Assembly: GCA_005402585.1 (NCBI GenBank)
Contig: BIFP01000008.1
Span: forward strand, 558,001 to 622,000
DNA: 64,000 nt
From: Micromonosporaceae bacterium KJ-029
Lineage (GTDB): Bacteria > Actinomycetota > Actinomycetes > Mycobacteriales > Micromonosporaceae
Direction: 5' to 3'
Shown here: piece by piece, positions 50,137 to 59,434 of the stretch
How positions within the stretch are numbered: the stretch's first letter is position 1
How the letters are laid out: each line of letters opens with the position of its first letter
Program-made: the position numbers and the translations under genes
Notes under the pieces: model-generated
Database searches by the model: none
Told to the model about the DNA's origin: nothing
What the model saw: only the letters and a program-made list of their open reading frames with translations

Positions 50137-52620
50137 TCAGTCGCGTTCGATCTGGTGGCCGACGACGGCCGGGCCGAGCATCACGGCGAAGCCGGAGCCG
50201 TCGCGGCGCGGGTCCGCCGCGGGCAGCTCGACCGGCTCACCGTTGGCGGTGGAACCCACCGGGCGCGGACCGATCCAGCCGACGACCACGTCGGTCTCAC
50301 CCTTGAGGAACCGCTGGGCACGCACCCCGCCGGTCGCCCGCCCCTTCGCCGGGTACGCCGCCAGCGGCGTCACCTTCACCGTCGCTCCGGTGGAGGTGAC
50401 CACCATCGGCTCGCCGTGCTCCGGATCGTCGGTGCGGATCGCCCCGAAGAAGACCACCTGCGCCCCGGCCGGCAGGGCGATCCCCGCCATGCCGCCACCC
50501 TTGAGCCCCTGCGGACGGATCGTCCCGGCGGAGAAGCGCAACAGCGACGCCGCGCTGGTGAGGAAGGCCAGCGTCTCGGCACCGCCGGCCAGCCAGGTCG
50601 CCCCGACCACCTCGTCACCCTCACGCAGCCCGATCACCTCGAACTCGTCGGAGCGCACCGGCCAGTCGGGGGCGCAGACCTTGACCACGCCCTGCCGGGT
50701 GCCCAGCGCCAGCCCGGGCGAACCCTCGGCGGTCGGGCCGAGCGGCGCCAGGCCGACCACGGTCTCCCCCTGCTCCAGCGGCACCAGCTCCGCGGCGGAC
50801 ATCCCGCCGCGCAGCGACACCGTGCCGGCCTGCTCCGGCAGCACCGGCAGCGGCAGCACGTCCACCTTGAACGCCCGGCCCGCGCTGGTCACCAGCAGCA
50901 CCCGGCCCCGGGCCGTGGAGTGCACGACCGCGCGCACCGCGTCGTGCTTGACCCGGCCGTGCCGGCGGCGGCCCTCGGCGGCCTCCTCCGACTCGGCGGC
51001 AGTACGCGCGACCAGCCCGGTGGCCGACAGGATCACCTGGCAGGGGTCGTCGGCCACCTCCAGCGGCCCGGCCGGCACGGACGCGGCGAGCACCTCCTTG
51101 AGGTCGCCGTCGACCAGGGTCGTCCGCCGCGGCGCGGCGAACTGCTTGACGACGGCGGCCAGCTCGTCGGAGACGACCTTCTTCAGCACGTTCTCGTCGT
51201 CCAGGATGGTGGACAGCTCGGCGATCTCCCCCCGCAGCTTCGCCTGCTCCGCCTCCAGCTCCAGCCGGTCGTACTTGGTCAGCCGCCGCAGCGGAGTGTC
51301 CAGGATGTAGGTCGCCTGGATCTCGGAGAGCTTGAACTGCCGCATCAGGCCGGACTTCGCGGCCTGCGCGTCCTCGCTGGCCCGGATCAGCTTGACCACC
51401 TTGTCGATGTCGAGCAGGGCGATCAGCAGGCCGTCGACCAGGTGCAGCCGCTCCTCCCGCTTGCGCTTGCGGTAGGCGCTGCGCCGGGTCACCACCTCGT
51501 AGCGATGCGCCAGGAAGACCTCCAGCAGCGCCTTCAGCCCGAGCGTGCGCGGCTGCCCGTCGACCAGCACCAGGTTGTTCACGCCGAAGGACTGCTCCAG
51601 CGGGGTGAGCCGGTAGAGGTCGGCGAGCAGCGCCTGCGGGTTGACCCCGACCTTGCACTCGATGACCAGGCGGGTGCCGCTCTCCCGGTCGGTCAGGTCC
51701 TTGACGTCGGCGATGCCGGTGAGCCGCTTGGTCTTGTTCACCTCGTTGGTGATGGCCGCGATGACCTTCTCCGCGCCCACCCCGTACGGCAGCTCGACCA
51801 CGGTGATCGCCTGCCGTCCCCGGCTGCCCTCCAGCGGGCCGATCTCCACCTTGCCGCGCATCCGCACCACGCCCCGCCCGGTCTCGTACGCCCGGCGCAC
51901 CTCGTCGAGGCCGAGCAGCAGACCGCCGGTGGGCAGGTCGGGGCCGGGCACGAACTCCATCAGCTTGTCGAGGGTGGCGTTCGGATGCCGGATCAGCCAG
52001 CGGGCGGCCGAGACGACCTCGCCCAGGTTGTGCGGGATCATGTTGGTCGCCATCCCCACCGCGATCCCCGAGGTGCCGTTGACCAGCAGGTTCGGGAAGG
52101 CGGCCGGCAGGACGGTGGGCTGGGTCAGCGAGCCGTCGTAGTTGGGCTCGACGTCGACGGTGTCCTCGCCCAACTCGCCGACGAGCAGCATCGCCTCGCG
52201 CGACATTCGCGCTTCTGTATATCTCGCGGCTGCCGGGCCATCGTCCGGGCTACCAAAGTTTCCATGCCCGTCGATGAGTGGAGCGTTGAGCGAGAAGTGC
52301 TGCGCCATCCGCACCATCGCGTCGTAGATCGCGGTGTCGCCGTGCGGGTGGTAGCGGCCCATCACGTCACCGACCACGCGGGCCGACTTGACGTGCGCCC
52401 TGTCCGGCCGGAAACCCGACTCGTGCATGGAGTAGAGGATCCGCCGGTGGACCGGCTTGAGGCCGTCCCGGGCGTCGGGCAGGGCACGGGAGTGGATGAC
52501 CGAGAAGGCGTACTCCAGGTAGGAGTCGGAGACCTCGGCGGTCAGCGGGGTGTCGATGACCCGCGCGCCGGCCCGGTCGAACGCGGAGTAATCGACCTTC
52601 GTCTCCTTGCGGCGTGCCAT
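50137..52620 (-). CDS. parC: Type IIA topoisomerase subunit A (topoisomerase IV, ParC)
   Basis: 827 residues. The winged-helix/CAP region [20 protein letters not shown] leads to [18 protein letters not shown] and the catalytic Tyr in [10 protein letters not shown] (about 134). The tower and coiled-coil regions follow, then a C-terminal beta-pinwheel. A GyrA box (QRRGGKG-like) is not evident, favouring the decatenating topoisomerase IV over gyrase. Encoded 31 bases after parE in the same transcript. Essential chromosome segregation enzyme. Confidence 0.93.
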   Translation of the reverse strand: MARRKETKVDYSAFDRAGARVIDTPLTAEVSDSYLEYAFSVIHSRALPDARDGLKPVHRRILYSMHESGFRPDRAHVKSARVVGDVMGRYHPHGDTAIYDAMVRMAQHFSLNAPLIDGHGNFGSPDDGPAAARYTEARMSREAMLLVGELGEDTVDVEPNYDGSLTQPTVLPAAFPNLLVNGTSGIAVGMATNMIPHNLGEVVSAARWLIRHPNATLDKLMEFVPGPDLPTGGLLLGLDEVRRAYETGRGVVRMRGKVEIGPLEGSRGRQAITVVELPYGVGAEKVIAAITNEVNKTKRLTGIADVKDLTDRESGTRLVIECKVGVNPQALLADLYRLTPLEQSFGVNNLVLVDGQPRTLGLKALLEVFLAHRYEVVTRRSAYRKRKREERLHLVDGLLIALLDIDKVVKLIRASEDAQAAKSGLMRQFKLSEIQATYILDTPLRRLTKYDRLELEAEQAKLRGEIAELSTILDDENVLKKVVSDELAAVVKQFAAPRRTTLVDGDLKEVLAASVPAGPLEVADDPCQVILSATGLVARTAAESEEAAEGRRRHGRVKHDAVRAVVHSTARGRVLLVTSAGRAFKVDVLPLPVLPEQAGTVSLRGGMSAAELVPLEQGETVVGLAPLGPTAEGSPGLALGTRQGVVKVCAPDWPVRSDEFEVIGLREGDEVVGATWLAGGAETLAFLTSAASLLRFSAGTIRPQGLKGGGMAGIALPAGAQVVFFGAIRTDDPEHGEPMVVTSTGATVKVTPLAAYPAKGRATGGVRAQRFLKGETDVVVGWIGPRPVGSTANGEPVELPAADPRRDGSGFAVMLGPAVVGHQIERD

Positions 52621-52651
52621 GGCTCAGCTTTTCCTTCCGAAGAAACGACGG

Positions 52652-54709
52652 TCAGGCGTCGATGGCGTCACGGTCGACCAGGTCGGCGGAGTCGATCAGC
52701 CAGTTGCGGCGCGGCTCGACCTTCTCCCCCATCAGCAGATCGAGGATCCGCTCGGCGGCGTCGACGTCGTCGAGGGTGATCCGGCGTACCGACCGGGTGG
52801 CCGGGTTCATCGTGGTCTCCCACAGCTCGTCGGCGTCCATCTCGCCGAGACCCTTGAACCGTGGGATCGGCGTGACGATCTGCTTGCCGGCCTTCTCCAG
52901 CTTGTGCACCGTCGTCTCCATCTCCACCTGGGTGTAGGTGTAGACGGTCTCCGCGTTGCGCCCCTTTGTGGTGATCTTGTGCAGGGGCGGCATCGCGGCG
53001 TAGAGCCGGCCCGCCTCGATCAGCGGCCGCATGTAGCGGGCGAAGAGGGTGATCAGCAGCGTCCGGATGTGGGCGCCGTCGACGTCGGCGTCGGCCATGA
53101 TGAGCACCCGGCCGTACCGCATGGCGGACAGGTCGAAGGTACGCCCCGACCCAGCGCCGAGCACCTGCACGATCGCCGCGCACTCGGCATTGTCCAGCAC
53201 CTGCTGGAGGTTGGCCTTCTGCACGTTGAGGATCTTGCCGCGAATCGGAAGAAGCGCCTGATATTCGGCAGAACGGGCAAGTCGCCCTGTGCCCAGGGCG
53301 CTGTCACCTTCCACGATGAACAATTCACTGCGATCGATGCCTGCGGCGCGGCAGTCGACCAGCTTGGGCGGCATCGCCGCGCCCTCCAGCGCGGTCTTGC
53401 GGCGGGCGGCGTCCTTCTGCTGCTTCTGTGTGAGCCGGACCCGGGCCGCGTCGACGATCTTCTGCAGGACCGTTCGGGCCTCGGTCTTCGTCTTCCGGTC
53501 GTCCAGCCAGGACTTGAGGTGCTGCTCGACCAGGCCCTGCACCACCTTGGTGACGCCGGCGGTGGAGAGTTCGTCCTTGGTCTGCGAGGTGAACTGCGGC
53601 TCGGGCACCCGGACGTGCACGACTGCGGTCATGCCCTCCAGCACATCGTCCAGGGTGGGCGCGTCCTCCTTGGCCTTGAGCAGACCACGGGTGTTGCGTA
53701 CGGCGTCGGCGAGGGTACGCGCCAGCGCCCGCTCGAAGCCCTTGCGGTGGGTGCCGCCGTGCGCGTTGCGGATGGTGTTGGTGAAGCACTCGACGGTGCG
53801 CTCATAGCCGGTGCCCCAGCGGAAGGCCACCTCGATCTCGGCGCGCCGCTGCACGTTGGACTGCATCACGCCGTTGGCGTCGGCGGCGTTCTCCCGGTAC
53901 GCCCCCTCGCCGGTGACCAGCAGCATGCCGGAGACCGGCCGGTCGCCGGCCGGAGCCAGGAACTCCACCATGTCGGTGAGCCCGTTGGGGTAGTGGAAAC
54001 GCTCCTCGGTCGGCTGCTCGCCGGTGCGGTCGCGCAGGGTGTAGCTGACCCCGGGCACCAGGAAGGCGGTGTGCCGCAGCTTGGCCCGCACGGCGTCGTG
54101 GTCCAGCGCGGCGCCGGTCTCGAAGTAGCGGGGGTCGTACCAGTAGCGGATCGAGGTGCCGGTGCGCTGGCCGCGCTTGACCGCGCCGACGATCTGGAGC
54201 CCGGGCCCGGGGGTGAACGGGGCTTCGGGGCCGTCGCCGTCGAAGACACCCGGCACGCCGTGCCGGAACGACATGGCGTGGACCTTCCCGCCCCGGCGGA
54301 CGGTGACGTCGAACCGGCGGGACAGCGCGTTGACCGCCGAGGCGCCCACCCCGTGCAGGCCACCGGAGGTCTTGTAGCCGGAGCCGCCGAACTTGCCGCC
54401 CGCGTGCAGTCGGGTGAGCACCAGCTCGACGCCGGAGATGCCGGAGCGGGCGTGAACGTCGGTGGGGATGCCCCGCCCGTCGTCGTCCACCTGCACCGAG
54501 CCGTCGGCGTGCAGGGTGACCTCGATCTTCTTGGCGTGGCCGGCCACGCCCTCGTCGGTGGAGTTGTCGAGGATCTCGTTGACGAGGTGACCCACGCCAC
54601 GGCTGTCGGTGGAGCCGATGTACATGCCGGGCCGTTTGCGAACGGCGTCCAGCCCCTCGAGGTGGGTGAGGTCGTCGGCCCCGTACAGGGTCTCAGGCTC
54701 TGCGGTCAA
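52652..54709 (-). CDS. parE: Type IIA topoisomerase subunit B (topoisomerase IV, ParE)
   Basis: 685 residues if TTG 54709 is the start (GGGGAG about nine bases upstream). An open frame continues about 100 codons further but is Arg/Gly-rich and unlike the family. GHKL ATPase motifs: LDAVRKRPGMYIGS, VNEILDNSTDEGVAGHAKK, VDDDGRGIPTDVH and SGGLHGVGASAVNALS. The Toprim domain has LFIVEGDSALGTG and VLIMADADVDGAHI, and RFKGLGEMDADELWETTM is near the end. All ATPase and Toprim residues are intact. The EGDSA.G. form is typical of ParE/GyrB. Confidence 0.93.
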   Translation of the reverse strand: MTAEPETLYGADDLTHLEGLDAVRKRPGMYIGSTDSRGVGHLVNEILDNSTDEGVAGHAKKIEVTLHADGSVQVDDDGRGIPTDVHARSGISGVELVLTRLHAGGKFGGSGYKTSGGLHGVGASAVNALSRRFDVTVRRGGKVHAMSFRHGVPGVFDGDGPEAPFTPGPGLQIVGAVKRGQRTGTSIRYWYDPRYFETGAALDHDAVRAKLRHTAFLVPGVSYTLRDRTGEQPTEERFHYPNGLTDMVEFLAPAGDRPVSGMLLVTGEGAYRENAADANGVMQSNVQRRAEIEVAFRWGTGYERTVECFTNTIRNAHGGTHRKGFERALARTLADAVRNTRGLLKAKEDAPTLDDVLEGMTAVVHVRVPEPQFTSQTKDELSTAGVTKVVQGLVEQHLKSWLDDRKTKTEARTVLQKIVDAARVRLTQKQQKDAARRKTALEGAAMPPKLVDCRAAGIDRSELFIVEGDSALGTGRLARSAEYQALLPIRGKILNVQKANLQQVLDNAECAAIVQVLGAGSGRTFDLSAMRYGRVLIMADADVDGAHIRTLLITLFARYMRPLIEAGRLYAAMPPLHKITTKGRNAETVYTYTQVEMETTVHKLEKAGKQIVTPIPRFKGLGEMDADELWETTMNPATRSVRRITLDDVDAAERILDLLMGEKVEPRRNWLIDSADLVDRDAIDA

Positions 54710-55051
54710 CTGGTCGTACTCCCCGGTCTCGGCGATGTGCTGCCCCGCACCGTCGGCGGTCGGCCCGGCGCGGGCACGCCGCAGCGAGCGTAGCCGCACG
54801 CCCCGACAAGCCGTGCGGGACACCCGCACGGCACGCCGCAGGTCGCTGCTGGCGGACCTGTCGCGGTCAACGCCGCGGCCTCCGGCCTTATGCCCGCCGC
54901 GCTGGCGGCGGGCGGCGGGCGGTGGGCGCCGGACGCCGTCGCGCGCGGGCGGGGCGGGCCCGTTCGCCCCTCCCGCCACAGGTTTCCCACTGTTGACGTA
55001 CGTCACACCCGCGTGATCTCATCACCACACTAGAGGATCTTTCATATTTCT
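54710..55051. promoter_or_regulatory. Divergent promoter region of parE and the SGNH esterase, with a TGACGTACGTCA palindrome
   Basis: 342 bases, mostly very GC-rich, with no convincing gene. At 54994-55005 lies the perfect 12-base palindrome TGACGTACGTCA, overlapping a -35-like TTGACG (54993-54998). An A/T-rich patch TAGAGGATCTTTCATATTTCT runs up to the esterase start. The palindrome is a good candidate operator for a dimeric regulator. Confidence 0.45.
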
Positions 55052-56326
55052 ATGAATGGATCGGATGCCATGTCCCCGTTGCGTCGTACCGTCGCGATGG
55101 CCCTGGCCATCGCCATGTCGGCCCTCTCCGCCACCGTCACGACATCCGCCCCCGCGTCCGCAGCGCTGCCCACCGCGGCGATCGCCCTCGGCGACAGCTT
55201 CATCAGCGGCGAGGGCGCCGGGGCGTACCAGCCGGTGGTCGACTCGGCCGGCACCGCCCAGGGCTTCCCGGGCTGGAACGCCCCGAACAGCAACGCCTTC
55301 TTCTGCCACCGGTCGGCCAACGCCTCACTGCACAAGGCGTCGCTGCCCGGGATCCAGGACCGGTTCAACTTGGCCTGCTCCGGCGGCCAGCCGCACGACG
55401 TCGCCGCCGCCTCGTCGGCCCGGTCGGGCGGACGGCAGGTGACCGCCCAGCTCGACCAGTTGCGTGCGGTCGCCCGGACCCACGACATCGACCTGGTGCT
55501 GATCGGCCTCGGCTCCAACAACAGCTCGTTCACCTTCGGCGGGGTCGCCGAGAAGTGTGCCAACCGGTTCATCGCCGACGCCTGGACCGGCTGGTGGGAG
55601 TTCTGGGCGTACCTCAACGGGCCGGTGGAGCAGAAGCCCTGCACCGACGCCGACCTGGCCACCGCCGCCCAGCTCAGCGCCGCCATCGCCGAGACCACCG
55701 CGGCCGTACGCCAGATCCTGACCACCCTGCGCGAGGTGGACGCCGACGGCCAGCACCGGGTGGTCCTGCAGGACTACACCAACCCGCTGCCGCTCGAACT
55801 GGACCCGACGTACCACTCCGAGGACGGCCGCGACGACACCCGGGACAAGTTCCGCGCCCTCGGTGCCGAACGGTACGCGGCCGGCTGCCCGATCCACCGG
55901 GCCAGCCTCGCCCCCGGGCACCGGTTCTCGCAGGGCCTCGGCACCCTGGTCCGGGCCACCCGGGACGCCCTCGCCGCCGAGTTCCCGGGCGCCGACCTGG
56001 TGTACCTCAACGTCCAGCGGGCCTTCGACGGCGCCCGACTCTGCGAGAAGTCGAACAGCCCCAGCGGCACCCTCGCGACCCCGATCCGCCTCCAGGACAA
56101 TCCGCCCAACGGCACCTTCGTGACCAGCCTCTCCGGCAAGGACAAGATCGCCATCCAGCGGATCGCGAACACGTGTGTCACGTACTTCCAGACGTGCCAG
56201 GAATCGTGGCACCCGAACGCCGCCGGGCACCAGGTGCTCGGCCAGTGCCTCTCCGGGGCGGCGGTCACCGCCACCCGCTCGGTCGCCTGCGTACGCGGCT
56301 CGGACGGCACGGTCACCGTCTCCTGA
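55052..56326 (+). CDS. Secreted SGNH/GDSL-family esterase
   Basis: 424 residues. A signal peptide (TVAMALAIAMSALSATVTTS, cleaved near ASAALP) is followed by block I AIALGDSFISGEGAG with the nucleophile Ser. Block III reads LIGLGSNNSSFTF where GxND is usual. ESWHPNAAGHQVLG carries the catalytic Asp-less His pair typical of the Streptomyces-type SGNH lipases. Nine or so Cys residues suggest disulfides. It probably hydrolyses lipid or polysaccharide esters outside the cell. ATG 55070 is an alternative start six codons in. Confidence 0.88.
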   Translation: MNGSDAMSPLRRTVAMALAIAMSALSATVTTSAPASAALPTAAIALGDSFISGEGAGAYQPVVDSAGTAQGFPGWNAPNSNAFFCHRSANASLHKASLPGIQDRFNLACSGGQPHDVAAASSARSGGRQVTAQLDQLRAVARTHDIDLVLIGLGSNNSSFTFGGVAEKCANRFIADAWTGWWEFWAYLNGPVEQKPCTDADLATAAQLSAAIAETTAAVRQILTTLREVDADGQHRVVLQDYTNPLPLELDPTYHSEDGRDDTRDKFRALGAERYAAGCPIHRASLAPGHRFSQGLGTLVRATRDALAAEFPGADLVYLNVQRAFDGARLCEKSNSPSGTLATPIRLQDNPPNGTFVTSLSGKDKIAIQRIANTCVTYFQTCQESWHPNAAGHQVLGQCLSGAAVTATRSVACVRGSDGTVTVS

Positions 56327-56362
56327 CCCTGGCCTCGCTGATCCACCGCGTCCGTCCCGACC

Positions 56363-56409
56363 GGGGCCTGCCTCCGACGCGTCCACCCCGCGCGCCGGGG
56401 GCAGGCCCC
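56363..56409 (+). terminator. Hairpin after the SGNH esterase gene
   Basis: GGGGCCTGCC (56363-56372) pairs with GGCAGGCCCC (56400-56409) across a 27-base GC-rich loop. No T-run; moderate support. Confidence 0.45.
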
Positions 56410-56441
56410 AGCCATTTGCTACTCGTCGGTAGCCTGGCGTG

Positions 56442-57302
56442 GTGAGCGCGACGGTGGAATACGTGCAGGAATTCGTCCAGGTCGACGGCGCCCGCCTCGG
56501 CATCCAGGTCTACCCGGAACCCGAGGGGGTGACGGGTGCTCCGGTGGTGCTGGTCGTGCCGGCGATGGGGGTCCGGGCCCGCTACTACCGGCCGCTCGCC
56601 GCCGCGCTGCGGGACGCCGGGCTGGCCGTGGTCGTGGCCGACCTGCGCGGTACCGGTGAGAGCACGCCCCGACCGAGCCGGGCCTGCCGGTACGGGTACG
56701 CGGAACTGGCCGCCGACATCGGCGCGGTACGGGCGGCGCTGAAGGCCCGCCTGGACGGGCGGCGCCTGCTGCTGCTGGGGCACTCCCTCGGCGGCCAGGC
56801 CGCCGTGCTGCACCTGGCCCTGCACGGTGAGCAGGAGGTCGACGGGCTGGCGCTGGTGGCCGTCGGCATCCCGTACTGGCGCGACTTCGCCGGCCCGCGG
56901 CGCTACGGGGTGCTGCCGTACACCCAGGGCATCGCCGCCACGACCCGCCTGCTCGGCGTCTGGCCCGGTTGGGGGTTCGGCGGCCGGCAGGCCCGCGGGG
57001 TGATCCGTGACTGGGCACACAGCGCCCGCACCGGCCGCTTCCCGCACCTCGACGGGATTGACGCCGAGGCGGCGGTGGGGCGGATCCGTACCCCGGTGCT
57101 GGCGGTCAGCGTCGACGGCGACCAGTACACCCCGCACCCCACGCTGGACCGGCTCTGCGCCAAGCTCACCGCCGCCCCCGTCGTCCGCGAACGCTACTCG
57201 GCGCCGGACGGCGCCGCTCTGGACCACTTCACCTGGGTACGCGCCGCCGAGCCGCTGGCCACCCGACTCGCCGCCTTCGCCACCACCCTCCCACCACGCT
57301 GA
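56442..57302 (+). CDS. Alpha/beta hydrolase (serine aminopeptidase S33-like)
   Basis: 286 residues. VVLVVPAMGVRARYYRPLAA (oxyanion region), VVVADLRGTGEST, nucleophile elbow LLLLGHSLGGQAAVL, then acid in AVSVDGDQYTPHP and His in ALDHFTWVR. This arrangement matches the 'COG4757-like' serine aminopeptidase/hydrolase proteins. Cytoplasmic; substrate unknown. Start GTG 56442 is one of two adjacent GTG codons; neither has a strong ribosome-binding site. Confidence 0.88.
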   Translation: MSATVEYVQEFVQVDGARLGIQVYPEPEGVTGAPVVLVVPAMGVRARYYRPLAAALRDAGLAVVVADLRGTGESTPRPSRACRYGYAELAADIGAVRAALKARLDGRRLLLLGHSLGGQAAVLHLALHGEQEVDGLALVAVGIPYWRDFAGPRRYGVLPYTQGIAATTRLLGVWPGWGFGGRQARGVIRDWAHSARTGRFPHLDGIDAEAAVGRIRTPVLAVSVDGDQYTPHPTLDRLCAKLTAAPVVRERYSAPDGAALDHFTWVRAAEPLATRLAAFATTLPPR

Positions 57303-57382
57303 CCACCCCGTCCCGCTGGTGCGGGGTTAGTCCGCCGGGGTGCGGGTAAGCCGCAGCGCTCGACACGGCGGAGGGGGAGCAG

Positions 57383-58063
57383 ATGTCCGACCAGCACACC
57401 GCACTGCGCTCGATGCACGACCTGGGCCTGGCGGCCTGGTTCGGCGGTTCCCTGATGGGTGCCCTCGGAGTCAACGGCGCCGCGGCGCGTATGGGCGACC
57501 CGACCCAGCGCCTCCCGGTGGCCTCGGCGGCCTGGTCCCGGTGGACCCCGGTCAACGCCGCGGCGATCGGCGCTCACATCGCCGGAGCCGTCGGCGAGAT
57601 GGTCACCGAGAGCCCACGGATGGCCGCCCAGGCGGGTGTCGGACGGACGAGCGCCGTCAAGACCGCGCTGACCGTCGGCGCGCTGGCGGCAACCGGCTAC
57701 AGCCGGCTGCTCGGCATGCGCCTGGCGAAGTCCGGCGGGCCGTCGGTCCAGGGTGTCACCGAACCGAACCAGCAGACGCCGGCGAACGTGGCGGCCTGCC
57801 AACGCCGGCTGAAGATGCTCCAGTGGGCGATCCCGGCGCTGACCGGCGCGCTGATCGTGGTCACCGCGTACATGGGTGAGCAGCAGAAGCCCGGGCAGGT
57901 GCTGCGCGGCGTGCTCGGCCGGGCCAACGGCGTGCTCAACATGTCGCGGGCGATGGGCAGGGGCGGCGGTCTGATGCACGCGTCGAGAAAGGCGGGCATG
58001 GGCGCCGCCAAGATCGCGGCGGTGCGGGCGGTCCGGCGCCAGATGGCGATGTCCGGCCGCTGA
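57383..58063 (+). CDS. Hypothetical membrane protein
   Basis: 226 residues from ATG 57383, with GGAGGGGG just upstream. Two or three hydrophobic segments (LGLAAWFGGSLMGALGVNGA, AAIGAHIAGAVGEMV, WAIPALTGALIVVTAYMGEQ) and a basic C-terminal helix (AKIAAVRAVRRQMAM). Conserved in actinomycetes as far as I can tell, but without a known role. Neighbouring small genes on the same strand may be part of the same transcript. Confidence 0.75.
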   Translation: MSDQHTALRSMHDLGLAAWFGGSLMGALGVNGAAARMGDPTQRLPVASAAWSRWTPVNAAAIGAHIAGAVGEMVTESPRMAAQAGVGRTSAVKTALTVGALAATGYSRLLGMRLAKSGGPSVQGVTEPNQQTPANVAACQRRLKMLQWAIPALTGALIVVTAYMGEQQKPGQVLRGVLGRANGVLNMSRAMGRGGGLMHASRKAGMGAAKIAAVRAVRRQMAMSGR

Positions 58064-58130
58064 CGGCCGACGGCAGGACCGGCGACCGGCGACGGAATCC
58101 GGCGCCGGCACACCGATCAGCGAGGTGGCC

Positions 58131-58508
58131 ATGACCGACAGGGACAGGCAGGACCGGGGACCGGAGAGCGTCGCTCCCTGGGGAACCACGGACGGCTTCG
58201 ACGCGGACCCGCCATGGGGCGCCGGCGAGGACTCGCCGATGGACGAGGGCAGCGAGCAGACCGCGGTGGCCGAGGGCCGGCGGGGCGAGCAGCGAGCGGT
58301 GGACGGGGCGAAGACACCGCCCGGCGGCCGGCACGGATTCGGGTCCGTGGAGCCGACCCGTACGCCGGCGGCCGGACCGGGCGCGCCACCGGATCCGGCG
58401 CCGTCGCGGCGCACCTTCCCGGACGACGTGGCCGGCGAGGACCTGCCGGACAACGCACTGGAGGAGGCGACCGGCATGCGGCCCGAAGGAGTGTCCTGGC
58501 GCACCTGA
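58131..58508 (+). CDS. Hydrophilic disordered hypothetical protein
   Basis: 125 residues from ATG 58131 (GCGAGGTGG upstream). Charged, Gly/Pro-rich, no predicted fold until the end, which reads RRTFPDDVAGEDLPDNAL then EEATGMRPEGVSW, a possible short helix. Not recognised. Likely co-transcribed with the preceding membrane protein gene, 67 bases upstream. Confidence 0.6.
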   Translation: MTDRDRQDRGPESVAPWGTTDGFDADPPWGAGEDSPMDEGSEQTAVAEGRRGEQRAVDGAKTPPGGRHGFGSVEPTRTPAAGPGAPPDPAPSRRTFPDDVAGEDLPDNALEEATGMRPEGVSWRT

Positions 58509-58678
58509 GCCGGCCGGACCTGGCTGGGCACGGGTGGCGGTCGCTGGGCGGGACCGCCGGGCGCGGGTGACGGGTGAGCCGACGGAACGCGGTCGGCAGC
58601 GGATCGACGGTCGCGGGTGGTGCGGAGCGGCGAGCGCTGGGCGGTGACCGGGGGGCGACCGGTTGGTAACGTGCCGCG

Positions 58679-59434
58679 ATGAGTCTGCGGCAACGAACCG
58701 TGGCGGTGGCCTTCCGGCTGGCGATCGTGGTCAGCGCGCTGGCGGGCGTCGTGCTCACCGCGCTCGGTCCGGCCACGGTGACCGGCCTGCTGCCGTACTT
58801 CACCATCCAGAGCAACGTCGCCGTCGGGCTGGTCGCCGGGTACGCCGCCTGGCGCGCCGGGCGGGGACGCTCCGGCCCGCCGGCCGCGGTCAAGGCCGCC
58901 GTGACCCTCTACATCACCATCACCGGGGTGGTCTACCACCTGGTGCTGGCCAACCCGGCCAGCCCGTTCCACATGCCACAGCCCGACCGGGCCCTCGGCG
59001 AGGCGTTGGGCAATCAGTTCCTGCACACGGTGGTGCCGCTGCTCGCCGTCGCCGAATGGCTGTGGCTGGACCGGCGCGGTCAGCTGCGCCCGCGGTACGC
59101 GCTCTGGTGGTTGGCGTTCCCGCTGGGCTACCTGTGCTTCGCGCTGGTACGCGGGCTGGTGGTGGACCGCTACCCGTACCCGTTTGTGGACGTCGGGGAA
59201 ATCGGCTACGGCGCCGTCGCGGTCGTCTCGGTCGTCCTCGCAGTGGTGTTCTGGCTGTTCGGCCTGGCATTCGTCGGTGCCGACCGGGCCCTGGCCCGGT
59301 TCCTGCCGACGCCCGCAGAGTCCAAGGGTGCGCAGGAGCGCCGGCCGGAGCGCTCGGGCGCTTCGGCGGCGACCGCCACAAACGACGCGGCCGCCACAAA
59401 CGACGCGGCCGCGACGAGCCGCAGCGCGCCGTGA
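58679..59434 (+). CDS. Pr6Pr-family integral membrane protein
   Basis: 251 residues with six membrane helices. VTGLLPYFTIQSNVAVGLVA and ITITGVVYHLVLANP are the Pr6Pr hallmarks, together with HTVVPLLAVAEWLW and YPYPFVDVGEIGYGAV. The family is uncharacterised in bacteria; in animals related FAR-17a/AIG1 (AIG1/ADTRP) proteins are serine/threonine hydrolases of fatty-acid esters. The C-terminal tail carries an 18-base tandem duplication (ATNDAA twice). GTGA overlap with the following glycosidase gene. Confidence 0.85.
   Translation: MSLRQRTVAVAFRLAIVVSALAGVVLTALGPATVTGLLPYFTIQSNVAVGLVAGYAAWRAGRGRSGPPAAVKAAVTLYITITGVVYHLVLANPASPFHMPQPDRALGEALGNQFLHTVVPLLAVAEWLWLDRRGQLRPRYALWWLAFPLGYLCFALVRGLVVDRYPYPFVDVGEIGYGAVAVVSVVLAVVFWLFGLAFVGADRALARFLPTPAESKGAQERRPERSGASAATATNDAAATNDAAATSRSAP
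59375..59410 (+). repeat. Tandem 18-base duplication in the tail of the Pr6Pr gene
   Basis: GCCACAAACGACGCGGCC at 59375-59392 is repeated exactly at 59393-59410, adding six residues in frame to a disordered tail. Confidence 0.85.

Noticed and set aside
52652..55006. Longer ParE starting about 100 codons upstream
   Set aside because: The added segment is Arg/Gly/Pro-rich, unlike the GHKL start of the family, and a TTG with an upstream GGGGAG gives the expected length.
59375..59410. 18-base duplication as an attachment site
   Set aside because: It is an adjacent in-frame duplication in a disordered tail without any integrase nearby.
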